Shown: piece by piece, positions 24,687-33,840 of the stretch
How positions within the stretch are numbered: the stretch's first letter is position 1
Layout of the letters: each line of letters opens with the position of its first letter
DNA from: Postechiella sp039985655
Lineage (GTDB): Bacteria > Bacteroidota > Bacteroidia > Flavobacteriales > Flavobacteriaceae
Length of the DNA stretch: 64,000 nt
Assembly: GCA_039985655.1 (NCBI GenBank)
Contig: JBDWSF010000003.1
Location: 1-64,000 of the forward strand
Reading direction: 5' to 3'
The notes under the pieces: generated by a model
Databases searched by the model: none
Seen by the model: the letters and a program-made list of their open reading frames with translations, nothing else
What the model was told of the DNA's origin: nothing
Position numbers and translations under genes: made by a program

Positions 24687-26567
24687 ATTAAAAAGAATCT
24701 TAATATAATATTTTTTGTTTTTCTTGTGTTATTTGGTTTGAAATCACATGCCCAATTAGGCTTTTGTAGTGGTAATTCTGGCGATCCTATTTTTACAGAA
24801 ACCTTTGGAACAGGTATAACAAATACATCGCTGTTAGCAGGTGCAACAACTTATAATTATGCAAATGGGCAGCCAAACGATGGCTCTTATACAATATTTA
24901 GAAATGCCAATTGGTTCGGTTGGCATATCATAGAAGATCATACTGTTGGCGATGTTAATGGGAAAATGCTTATTATAAACGCTGATAATAATAAGGCAGG
25001 TGAGTTTTTTAGTATAGATATTAATGGTCTTTGTGAAAACACAACATATGAGTTCTCTTCTTGGATGATAAATTTATTACCTAGTAACCACGGTTGCAAC
25101 CCTGGAATTCCAATAAATGTAAAGTTTGAAATTTGGGATAGTTCAGATACTAACTTATTAGCAAGTGGAGATACAGGAAGTATAGCTAACACATTAAGGC
25201 CTGTTTGGAATCAGTATGCTTTAGTTTTTCAGACTTTACCAAGTCAAACCTCTGTAATTTTAAAAATGAGAAACAATGGTATTGGGGGATGTGGTAACGA
25301 TTTAGCTCTAGATGATATTGAGTTTAAATCTTGTGGAGATACAATAACAGTTTCTGATACAGAAAGCAATAACCAATTGTTTGTTTGCGATGAAAGTTCT
25401 CCTTATTCTACAGTACTTACTGCTCATCCAGATTTCGCTATATTTTCAGCACATTTTTATCAATGGCAAGAAAGTACAGATGGTATTAATTGGATTGATA
25501 TTGCTGGAGAAACTAATAATACGTATACAACACCTATATTAAATAGTCAAGTTTATTATAGAGCAAAAGTAGTTGAAGATGCCGTTAATTTATCAAACCC
25601 GTTTTGTAATACGTTGTCTGAAGTATTTGAGTTTGGAATAATTTCAATACCAAATGCTCCTGTAAGCAATGGAGATTTAAGTATTTGCGAAAATGATACC
25701 ACACCACTTTCTGTAACTGTTCCACTTGGAGTTTCAGTAAATTGGTATGATGCGCCTGTTGGCGGAAACCTTCTTCAATCAAATAGTAACTCATTTAGTC
25801 CTTCAGGTATTTCAGGAACTTATTATGCTGAAGCTGAAACGACTGTTGCAGGATGTTTGTCGGTTTCAAGAACAGCACTTCAAATATATTATTTAGAAGT
25901 ACCTGAGGTTATAGACGAATCGTTTTCTTTTTGTCAAAATACAACAACAACGCTTTATGCAAATGTTGTAAATTCCAATATAGTCACATCTTATCTTTGG
26001 AATACTGGTGCCATTACAGAAAATATTGATGTTACTAGCCAAGGAACTTACACCGTTGAGGTTTATATTGAAACGTGTTCGGTAACAAAAACAATTACCT
26101 TATCACAAATTGATAATCCAATAATAGAAGGTGTTGAGTCTGACGGTAAGGATATTGTTGTTACAACTTCTAATACAGGAGATTTTTTATATTCTTTAGA
26201 TGGAAATATATTTACGCCAAACAATATGTTTTTAAACATCGATGGTGGTTTATACACTGTTTATGTTAAAGAACGAGATTGTGATGAAATAATAACGATT
26301 CAACATTTACACTTTTATATTCCTAAGTTTTTCACGCCTAATAATGATGGAGAAAACGATTTGTTCGATTTAAAAGGGATAGAGTATTACTCAACATCTT
26401 ATGTATCCTTATTCGACCGTTATGGTAAGCTTCTTAAAAACTCCAGAAATTCTCCATTTACATGGGATGGTACTTTTGCTGGAGAGCGATTACCATCAGA
26501 CGATTACTGGTATGTCATTATTATTGACAATCAAAAGTTTACAGGTCATTTTACACTTAAAAGATGA
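24687..26567 (+). CDS. Secreted modular protein with T9SS type B sorting domain (paralogue 3)
   Basis: About 626 residues from a putative ATT start at 24687 (MKKNLNIIFFVFLVLFGLKS, cleavage after HAQ). A GTG at 24726 would cut away most of the signal peptide. The order is the shared N-terminal domain (GFCSGNSGDPIFTETFG to DIEFKSCGD), WQESTDGINW, an Ig-like module (SICENDTTPLSV, VNWYDAPVGGN, GTYYAEAE), a second short module (SFCQNTTTTLYA), then a complete type B sorting domain (FFTPNNDGENDLFDLKG, WDGTFAGE, FTLKR). It is expected on the cell surface or in the medium via T9SS. It has no CW repeats, unlike paralogue 1. It was produced with paralogue 2 by tandem duplication. Confidence 0.85.
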   Translation: MKKNLNIIFFVFLVLFGLKSHAQLGFCSGNSGDPIFTETFGTGITNTSLLAGATTYNYANGQPNDGSYTIFRNANWFGWHIIEDHTVGDVNGKMLIINADNNKAGEFFSIDINGLCENTTYEFSSWMINLLPSNHGCNPGIPINVKFEIWDSSDTNLLASGDTGSIANTLRPVWNQYALVFQTLPSQTSVILKMRNNGIGGCGNDLALDDIEFKSCGDTITVSDTESNNQLFVCDESSPYSTVLTAHPDFAIFSAHFYQWQESTDGINWIDIAGETNNTYTTPILNSQVYYRAKVVEDAVNLSNPFCNTLSEVFEFGIISIPNAPVSNGDLSICENDTTPLSVTVPLGVSVNWYDAPVGGNLLQSNSNSFSPSGISGTYYAEAETTVAGCLSVSRTALQIYYLEVPEVIDESFSFCQNTTTTLYANVVNSNIVTSYLWNTGAITENIDVTSQGTYTVEVYIETCSVTKTITLSQIDNPIIEGVESDGKDIVVTTSNTGDFLYSLDGNIFTPNNMFLNIDGGLYTVYVKERDCDEIITIQHLHFYIPKFFTPNNDGENDLFDLKGIEYYSTSYVSLFDRYGKLLKNSRNSPFTWDGTFAGERLPSDDYWYVIIIDNQKFTGHFTLKR

Positions 26568-26629
26568 TTCTAAATATTTTGAACTTGATCTCCATCTTGT
26601 CGATTTCTAATACCTGTAAATTGTGCTGC

Positions 26630-27151
26630 CTAACTTTGTATCAATGTGTCTTTAATGCGCTTGAGTAAGAAGGTTTCTCGTTCTATAGAAATTCCTTTTT
26701 TTAAGCTGTTAAGTATATTATGTTCATTATGATCAATAGCCTTATCAATATTAATCCATACTGGTTTCATATTGTTTTTAATCTCATAACTCTCATAACT
26801 TGTTTGTCCAAGCTTCTCATCTATAGAGCATGTATAACAATAAGAAATCATATGCTGCACATCAAATTCATCTTCTCTATTCCATGGCCTAAACTCTTCG
26901 TAAATGCCAAAAGGTTTAATGTTTTTTACATTAACAGCTCCAGTTTCTTCATTAAGCTCTCTAATTAAAGCGTTTTCATAAGACTCATCAGCGTCAACAC
27001 CACCACCAGGAAGTGAATAATCATCATACCGTCCCGTATAAAGAAGTAAGATGTCATGACCTCGAATACAAATGGCTCTTGTCGCTTCTCGTAATATGAT
27101 GCGAGATTCATCAGTAACATTACAAAGTTTTACACGTTTTAAAAGCTTCAA
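26630..27151 (-). CDS. NUDIX hydrolase
   Basis: A 173-residue protein with an intact Nudix box GGVDADESYENALIRELNEE followed by TGA, matching GX5EX7REUXEEXGU. The surrounding strands (RAICIRGHDILLLYTGRYDDYSLPGGG) are typical. It hydrolyses a nucleoside diphosphate linked to another group; the specificity is unknown. It is a single gene facing paralogue 3, with only 62 bp between their stops. Confidence 0.88.
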   Translation of the reverse strand: MKLLKRVKLCNVTDESRIILREATRAICIRGHDILLLYTGRYDDYSLPGGGVDADESYENALIRELNEETGAVNVKNIKPFGIYEEFRPWNREDEFDVQHMISYCYTCSIDEKLGQTSYESYEIKNNMKPVWINIDKAIDHNEHNILNSLKKGISIERETFLLKRIKDTLIQS

Positions 27152-27462
27152 TTTTTTTCTTTTTTGATGTTGAATTTATTTAATTTGCGAATTTACGGTA
27201 CTCATTACAATCTACAGCTAGTTTAGGCCTTTTACATTAAAGCGATAAATAATTTGGGCGTTACCACAAGGGTCGGGCTTTATTCATGGGTTTATGTTTT
27301 TAAATTAAAGAACTTATGAATATAAATATTTCACTACTCGCTTCTTCCTAAAAAGCCGGAGAGCTCAAACATTTAGCCTGCGGTGAGCGCAGTCGAACCG
27401 TTTAATCTCTAACGCAAATATCTACTAAAATCGGTTTTTTTGCCAATTCTGTTTGGCGTTTT
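27152..27462. other. 311-bp gap mostly filled by a dispersed repeat
   Basis: It holds the presumed NUDIX promoter (minus-strand TAAATTCG near 27188-27195) and the repeat copy at 27256-27415. No coding potential is seen. Confidence 0.6.
27256..27415 (+). repeat. Dispersed structured intergenic repeat, copy C, with a nested GAGCGCAGTCGAA element
   Basis: It begins GGGCGTTACCACAAGGGT and CGGGCTTTATTC, contains CACTACTCGCTTC ... GGAGAGCTC as in copy A, and ends TAATCTCTAACGC. A second repeat type, TGAGCGCAGTCGAA (27384-27397), lies within its distal arm. Confidence 0.8.
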
Positions 27463-27825
27463 TTAATCTTTAAAAAGATTCTCAATTTCTTCTAAAACAC
27501 TAGTAATATTTTCAAAAACTAATTTGTTTTCAAATCTAATTACCTTAAAACCTAATGCTTCTAAAACTTCAATTCTTTCATTATTATAATTTTGTTGTGC
27601 AAAATCAAGATGATATGCGCCATCTAATTCAATGATTAATTTCTCTGAAGCACAATAAAAATCAACAATATAATTTTTAATACTGTGTTGTCTTCTAAAT
27701 TTCCTTCCGCTTAATTGCTTTCTTTGAAGGTGTTTCCACAATGTAGCTTCGGCAGAAGTTGAATTTTTTCGCAAAGCTTTTCGGCGCTCTTCTAAATATT
27801 TGTGATTGTGGATTTTATTAGTCAT
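27463..27825 (-). CDS. DUF559 endonuclease-domain protein
   Basis: A 120-residue protein of the DUF559 family, related to very-short-patch-repair and restriction-like endonucleases. It has the usual opening RKNSTSAEATLWKHL, then RRQHSIKNYIVDFYC and LIIELDGAYH, which give the D...ExD-type catalytic core of PD-(D/E)XK folds, and ends with VIRFEN. DNA cleavage is presumed and no partner methylase is nearby. It sits among palindromic repeats between the A2M gene and a dispersed repeat and looks like part of a small mobile cassette. Confidence 0.85.
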   Translation of the reverse strand: MTNKIHNHKYLEERRKALRKNSTSAEATLWKHLQRKQLSGRKFRRQHSIKNYIVDFYCASEKLIIELDGAYHLDFAQQNYNNERIEVLEALGFKVIRFENKLVFENITSVLEEIENLFKD

Positions 27826-27851
27826 ATGTTTTTACCCTTCCGTCTTTAAAC

Positions 27852-28014
27852 ACTTTAGGTGTTTAAATCCACCTTCCCTTAAAAAAAGGGAAGGAGTTAT
27901 TTATAGGTTAGATTTAGATTTCAGTTCTATATTATTAATCATAGTTCCTTTTTTAATTCTCCTCTTTCAAAAGGAAGAGTGGATTCGGTTTCCTAAAGAA
28001 ACCGAAGACGAGGT
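27852..28014. repeat. Cluster of short palindromes upstream of the DUF559 gene
   Basis: Four hairpins lie in tandem: AAACAC-TTTAG-GTGTTT, CCTTCCCTT against AAGGGAAGG (about 27871-27893), CTCCTCTTTC/AAAAGGAAGAG (about 27959-27980) and CGGTTTCCT/AAGAAACCG (about 27987-28005). They separate the A2M stop from the DUF559 start. The hairpin nearest the A2M gene may terminate it. Confidence 0.6.
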
Positions 28015-28026
28015 GGTTTTTCCACG

Positions 28027-31000
28027 CTACTTCTCAACAGTAACCCATTTCCCTTTAGTTCTCACCAAATACTCATTATCATACATGGCTTCTGCTTGAA
28101 TTCCAGGTAAATAATACGTTCCTAAATACGACGCATTTAACATCACATTAAACGTTTTTGTGCTGTGCTTTCCGTTTCGTGGTAAATCGAAATAAAAATT
28201 AACGCGGTCGTCTTTAATGTCTGTAAATCGAGCTTGGCTCGTCGTACTAGCTCCAAAATCTGTAAAACGCGTGTTTACAATTTCCCAACCCGACGGGAAC
28301 GCTTGCGTTAAAGCAATATCATTTACAGGTTCGTTTTTAAGATTACTAACCGATACGGTTGCAACAAAATCTTGACCTTGTTTTAATTCTGATATGTTTA
28401 TACGGTTGCCTTTTAAATTTTTATAAGTATAACTAACGCTTAAACCACGCTGCTCTGCTAACTCTTGACCTAATGGTAATTTTCCAGAGTTTAAAACACG
28501 CACATAAATCACATTATCATTTTGGTTGGTGATTGCTATAGAATTACTACCAACATTAATTTTTAATTCACGTTGGGCAATAGAACTTTTAGTATCAATA
28601 GATTCACTTTTACCATTAATAGTAAAATTAAGCTTCAATGCTTTTCCGCCATTATTATTTACCATTTTTGCCATGGCTAAAAGACTGTAGGCTGTGGTTT
28701 GTGTACTCATCCATCGGTTGCTAGATAAATCTTTAGCAATATATTGCGCCAATTCTCTTGTTTTATTATTTTTTGTAAGTACCATAGTTTCTAAAGCCAT
28801 CGCTCTATTTCTATCCACCGAACCATATGTGTAATAATTATATTTATTAGGTCTAAATTCTATATTCGCCGATTTCAAAATAGTGTTACTTGCTTCAACT
28901 TGCCCCGCTAAAGCATAAGCTGCTGCCAATCGCCATTTTGCAGAGTTTGATATTTCTGAAAACTCACGCAAACGATTCATACTCGATAAATCGGGGTTGC
29001 CCGCAAGTGCCAAAGTGTATAATCTGTATGCTTGTGCTAAATCAGAATGATAACGTTTGTAACTTGGGCGCCAATCTCTAGCAGCCTGTTTTTGGTACTG
29101 AATCCAATTACTTTTAAAGGTTAACGGAAGCACATAGCCTTTCTTTTCGGCTTCAATTAAAAAGTGCCCTGCATAACTTGTTCCCCAATCGTTGGCTCTG
29201 TTTTCTCCCATCCAATAGCTCATACCACCGTTTGGTCTTTGAAAATGCCCTAAACGTTTTATGCCGTTTTCTATATTGTTTTGAATGGCTTGTTTCCTAT
29301 CGGCAGTTAAATCAAAAATATCATTTAAAAATAACTGCGGAAAAACACTCGATGTGGTTTGTTCTACACAACCATGCGGATATTGAATAAGATACTGCAT
29401 TCTACGTGAAAAATCCATTGGTGGCAAGGTCGAAAATTCTACTGTAGCACTATTCGTTCCAGCAACTCCAAAGGTTGAAAATGTAATAGTTTCTGAGGCT
29501 TTAGTTTCTAAAGATTTATCGATAGGTTTTGATGTCATATGGTTAGGATTCATGACATCCAATTCTACTTTATAAGTCGATTTCTCACCATTTCCAGTTG
29601 CAATAACTTCAACGGTGTTGATGCCTTTTGCTTTACTAACATCCAATTGAAAATACGTCATTTGTTCGTCAGGCTTCGCGAAGTTTAATACTTTTTTGGT
29701 TTCGCCAACTATCGATATACCATCACTTAATTTCAGACTAATTGTTACGTTTTTTACTTTGGGTTCCATAGCAAAAACAGTTACCGGTAAGGTTACTTTT
29801 TCTCCCGGACTTAATTTCCGCGGAAGCGATGCTAAAACCATTAAAGGCTTTTTAACTTCAACCGATTTGTCTGTGCTGCCATAAGCTTCCATTTTATTAT
29901 CGCCAGCGACAACCATGGTACGAACCGCTCCAATGTAATTTGGCAGTTTTATGCTATGCAATTTTTGTTCACCAGCTTTTAAATTGAAAGGTCCTAAATA
30001 GGTAACCACAGGTTTAAAGCGATTGGCTTTTTTGTTTTTTCCTTTAGCCGCATTTCCATCGCCACCAATAGCAAAGACTTGATCGATGCTTCCAGAATAT
30101 GCGCCAACAACATCGTCAAAAATATCCCAAGTTTTTACGCCTAAAGCTTCTCGGGCATAAAAGGAATGCCATGCATTTGGTGTTTTAAAACGGGTTAAAT
30201 CCAGCAAGCCTTCTTCTACCACAGCAATAGTATAAGTCATAGCTTTCTTGTTTTTTTCTGAAATTTTAATCTCAAATTTTTGCTCGGGACGTAACACATC
30301 AGGCATGTTTAGTTGAGGTTCTAATTTTGAATTTGGATCTTCTACCATAACAGGAATGGCGCCGTATAACCGAATTGGTAAATCGTTGGCAGTAATAGCG
30401 TGTGGCTGTAATAGTGAAATGTTTACAAATACATTTGGTGCCATTTCTTTAGTTATTGGAATATCAACTGTCGTTTCTCCTTTTTGAGTTTTTGTCCAAT
30501 TAAAATCTAAAACTTCGGTACCATTTTCTACACTCACTAAAGCACGGCCTTCGCTACCTGATTGGAATGTTATTTTAGCCGTTTCGCCAACATTATATTT
30601 TTCTTTATCTGCAGAGAACACTAACATTTTTGCAGCGCCTTTATCGCCAGAGGTTGAATTTTGCCACCAGTTTTTATAAAAATAAGCCGTTCTTCCTGTG
30701 GCATGTCCACTTACAGGATCTTCAATCCGAATTAAATAGCGACCACGTTCGCTGTTAGGAATTTTTAAATTGAAGCTTGATTTTCCGTTAGCATCGGTAT
30801 TGATTTTTTTACTTAAATACGGTCTGTGATATTTGTTTGAAACATAGCTTGATAGGTTGTCGTAAGATGAATTCCACCACCAACGCCATTCTACTTTATA
30901 TACTTTTACTTCTAAGTTTTTACGTTTTACAGGGTTTCCTTTGGCATCAACAACAACGACATCAAACGTTTGGTTTTCATCTGTGAAATACGATCCGTAT

Positions 31001-33603
31001 GCATTGCCTTTAGGAGAACTTAATCCAACAAAAGATGAATAAGGCGCGTATTGTTTGGTAAACGCATCCATAGAGAAATCGCCACCATTTTCGAAAGCGC
31101 GAACTAAAAACTGAACGTTTAACATACCAGGTGCATTATTTTTAACAGACAACTTATTATTTATCTGTGCTAAGCCAACTTCGTTTACTTTGCCTTCAAA
31201 AACGTTAATTTCTTCGACTTCAAATTTTCGAGTTGGGTCGTTAAACGTATACCTTTTATAGTTTTTAAAAGCCGTGCGTGTGCTACTAAATTTCGCTTTA
31301 ATTTCTGCTTTTAAGTTTTTGCCTGGTGCGCCGTGTAACCATTTTACATCTAAAGTACCTTTTAAAGGCTCGGTGTTTGTTAGGATTTCATTTTCAAAAT
31401 CTACTTTTATTTTTAAACGATTGGGTTTAACCGTTTCAATTTTTAAACCTTTATAAAATGTAGCACCACCAACCGATACTTTGGCATTGTAATTTCCTGT
31501 TTTGTCTTCGGTAGCGGTTGGTACGGTGAATTTAAAAAAGTTGTTTACGCTTTGAGCAGTAATCTTTTTATAAATCAATTTTCCATTCGGATTTGTAATT
31601 TCTAATTTTACAGGATGTTGTTTGGGTAGCTTATTCGCATTATCATTCAACATAAAAGTAAGGTGCAGTGAATCTCCTGGCCTCCAAACGCCGCGTTCAC
31701 CATATATATAACCTTTAAGTCCGCGTTGTAAACGATTTCCTGATACATCAAATTTGCTTAGTGATAACGAATTACCATCTGTAAGTTTTATGTAACTGGT
31801 GTTATTTCCTTTGGTAACAATGGCGAACGAAGCATGTTTTTCGGCATCAATAATAGATAAACCTTGGGCGTCAGTTGTTGCGCTTTCTAAAGCCTGTGTT
31901 TGGTAGTTGTAAAGCGTAATATTGGCGTTAGGTTCTGGGGTTGTATTTAAAATATTAGTCACGGCAAAGTAATACGAATTGTTTGCGCCTAGCTTGGCAA
32001 TAACACCCAAATTGGATGCAATTAAGTTTTGTGAAACTATTTTGTTTTGACCGTAATAGGCATCATGACACGGGTTGTTTTCTTCACGCCAATTATAGCT
32101 GTAATTTTTATAACGGTAAGTTAGATTGTTCCAATATGCTTCTTCTCGTAATTCTTCATCTTCGGTGTCAATGTCTGCATAATCGCCTTCGTAATATTCA
32201 TCATCTTCATAATAATAGTCTTCTTCGTCATCAGTATCTGTGTTTGGTACACTCGTATTCGCTTCGCAATCGTATAACGAATAACTTTTATTATAACTGA
32301 TTTCAATACGATAAATAGATCCAGCGTCAGCTTTAAAAAATTTAGATAAATCGATACTATAGGCTTTCCACTTTCCTGTATTGTCAGTTTCAGAAACGAG
32401 CTGAATAGTTTGTTTTGCAATACGTCGACCTACTTTTTTAATTTGATAATCTTCATTGCTATTTAAATTATTGTCCTGTAAAAATTGAAGCACATTATCT
32501 TCAAAAATTTTAATGATACGAACATCAACAGCCTTTAAATTAACGGCTTCAAAATTAAATTTTAATTCTTGTGAGTTTGGTAAAATGGTGCCGTTACTAA
32601 TTAATCGCACTTGAGGTTTTAAAGATTCGAAAGCAATCGTTTCAGAAAACGGTGTTTTAAGTTTGAAACCATCAGTATTTTTTATGCCTTGAAATACGCT
32701 TACTGCAATATTGCCAACCAATTTATTATTTGGGTAGACTTTTAAAACATTACCACTAACTATAAATTTGGGGTTTTTAGCTTTTTGTATCGTTACTAAT
32801 CCGTCAAAGTTTTGTTGTTTTTTTAAAGGATCGGAAAAGTTGATGGATAAATATTGTTCGGGTGATTGCACTACTTCGGTTTTTGTAATCGTAAAATTGT
32901 TTATCCCAGGAATGGTAATTGTGTTTTCGCCTTTATTTTCTGCATCAATAGTTTTTCCATGCCATGATACATGTATTTTGCTGTCATCAATTAATCGATT
33001 GATGCTATCTATGGTAAATTCGAAATACTTGCTTTTTTCATTCGCTTGATTAAATACAATATTCAATTTTTTTCCATTCTGTGAAGCGCTAACTAATTGC
33101 TTTGCCTTTTCTAAAGAAATGATATCCGAAGATTTGATAGACCCGTCTATATATTGCCACTTTTTACTATATGATTGTAGATTATTGGTAACAATATTAA
33201 AGTTTGGTTTGATGGTTTTAAATTGAAACGTGTATGAGTCATAACCTTCGGGAGTGTCTTTATAGATACTATTCAGTTTCACCGTAACGGCATATTCGGT
33301 ATCTGGTTCAAGCGTTTCGTCAGGTGTAAAAATGAGCGTGTGATTATTACCAATAGTCAGATTTCCTTCAACATGTGGTTTTATAACAACAAGATTGTTT
33401 GTTAATTCTTGACCCATTTCCCAACCTTCCACATTTTTATTTAAGTTGATTTGAATGGGACTTGTTACCGAGATTAAACCTGATGAGGTGTAACTTATAT
33501 AGTCTTTAAACTTAAAAATATTATTGGTAGTTACTTCTTTCTTTTTACAGGATATAGCTAACGAAACAATCAAAACGAAAGCAAATAATTTTTTTAAAGA
33601 CAT
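28027..33603 (-). CDS. Bacterial alpha-2-macroglobulin lipoprotein with thioester
   Basis: A giant 1858-residue protein with a lipoprotein signal (MSLKKLFAFVLIVSLAISC, C19). A chain of macroglobulin beta-domains follows (MG2 region includes RGVWRPGDSLHLTFML near residue 640), and then a thioester domain with the intact motif PHGCVEQTTS (Cys near 1412). The last 400 residues hold the complement-like alpha-alpha barrel and receptor-like domain. Such proteins trap attacking proteases in the periplasm and are typically encoded with PBP1C, which repairs the wall. An acidic, tyrosine-rich stretch (about residues 450-480, TDDEEDYYYEDDEYYEGD) is an unusual insert. It has no close partner here; pbpC is on the same strand 5.7 kb downstream. 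Confidence 0.93.
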   Translation of the reverse strand: MSLKKLFAFVLIVSLAISCKKKEVTTNNIFKFKDYISYTSSGLISVTSPIQINLNKNVEGWEMGQELTNNLVVIKPHVEGNLTIGNNHTLIFTPDETLEPDTEYAVTVKLNSIYKDTPEGYDSYTFQFKTIKPNFNIVTNNLQSYSKKWQYIDGSIKSSDIISLEKAKQLVSASQNGKKLNIVFNQANEKSKYFEFTIDSINRLIDDSKIHVSWHGKTIDAENKGENTITIPGINNFTITKTEVVQSPEQYLSINFSDPLKKQQNFDGLVTIQKAKNPKFIVSGNVLKVYPNNKLVGNIAVSVFQGIKNTDGFKLKTPFSETIAFESLKPQVRLISNGTILPNSQELKFNFEAVNLKAVDVRIIKIFEDNVLQFLQDNNLNSNEDYQIKKVGRRIAKQTIQLVSETDNTGKWKAYSIDLSKFFKADAGSIYRIEISYNKSYSLYDCEANTSVPNTDTDDEEDYYYEDDEYYEGDYADIDTEDEELREEAYWNNLTYRYKNYSYNWREENNPCHDAYYGQNKIVSQNLIASNLGVIAKLGANNSYYFAVTNILNTTPEPNANITLYNYQTQALESATTDAQGLSIIDAEKHASFAIVTKGNNTSYIKLTDGNSLSLSKFDVSGNRLQRGLKGYIYGERGVWRPGDSLHLTFMLNDNANKLPKQHPVKLEITNPNGKLIYKKITAQSVNNFFKFTVPTATEDKTGNYNAKVSVGGATFYKGLKIETVKPNRLKIKVDFENEILTNTEPLKGTLDVKWLHGAPGKNLKAEIKAKFSSTRTAFKNYKRYTFNDPTRKFEVEEINVFEGKVNEVGLAQINNKLSVKNNAPGMLNVQFLVRAFENGGDFSMDAFTKQYAPYSSFVGLSSPKGNAYGSYFTDENQTFDVVVVDAKGNPVKRKNLEVKVYKVEWRWWWNSSYDNLSSYVSNKYHRPYLSKKINTDANGKSSFNLKIPNSERGRYLIRIEDPVSGHATGRTAYFYKNWWQNSTSGDKGAAKMLVFSADKEKYNVGETAKITFQSGSEGRALVSVENGTEVLDFNWTKTQKGETTVDIPITKEMAPNVFVNISLLQPHAITANDLPIRLYGAIPVMVEDPNSKLEPQLNMPDVLRPEQKFEIKISEKNKKAMTYTIAVVEEGLLDLTRFKTPNAWHSFYAREALGVKTWDIFDDVVGAYSGSIDQVFAIGGDGNAAKGKNKKANRFKPVVTYLGPFNLKAGEQKLHSIKLPNYIGAVRTMVVAGDNKMEAYGSTDKSVEVKKPLMVLASLPRKLSPGEKVTLPVTVFAMEPKVKNVTISLKLSDGISIVGETKKVLNFAKPDEQMTYFQLDVSKAKGINTVEVIATGNGEKSTYKVELDVMNPNHMTSKPIDKSLETKASETITFSTFGVAGTNSATVEFSTLPPMDFSRRMQYLIQYPHGCVEQTTSSVFPQLFLNDIFDLTADRKQAIQNNIENGIKRLGHFQRPNGGMSYWMGENRANDWGTSYAGHFLIEAEKKGYVLPLTFKSNWIQYQKQAARDWRPSYKRYHSDLAQAYRLYTLALAGNPDLSSMNRLREFSEISNSAKWRLAAAYALAGQVEASNTILKSANIEFRPNKYNYYTYGSVDRNRAMALETMVLTKNNKTRELAQYIAKDLSSNRWMSTQTTAYSLLAMAKMVNNNGGKALKLNFTINGKSESIDTKSSIAQRELKINVGSNSIAITNQNDNVIYVRVLNSGKLPLGQELAEQRGLSVSYTYKNLKGNRINISELKQGQDFVATVSVSNLKNEPVNDIALTQAFPSGWEIVNTRFTDFGASTTSQARFTDIKDDRVNFYFDLPRNGKHSTKTFNVMLNASYLGTYYLPGIQAEAMYDNEYLVRTKGKWVTVEK

Positions 33604-33840
33604 AGTTTAATGGGTTTTAAGTGAAAAAGAACGCGTGAAAAGAAAGTGCGATGTTTCTTGTTAATAAAACTACGTAACATTTTCAAGGTCTAGACTTTTT
33701 TAAGGCGTTAAATAACTCTTAAATTTTTTGATAATCTTAAAATAATAAATTTACAGTATTCTTTGAAAATCAATTAATAACTAATGATTTTTAATGGTAT
33801 ATTTACACAATATTTAATAATTCGTAATAAAATACTAAAT

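Noticed and set aside
32121..32420. 99-residue frame in another phase on the minus strand within the A2M gene
   Set aside because: It lies entirely inside the A2M coding sequence, in a region of biased composition, and shows no independent start signals or family.
33784..33840. Upstream ATG extending the aldehyde dehydrogenase by 19 residues
   Set aside because: The extension (MIFNGIFTQYL) is unlike the N-terminus of the family and lies in AT-rich leader sequence. The ATG at 33841 gives the expected protein.
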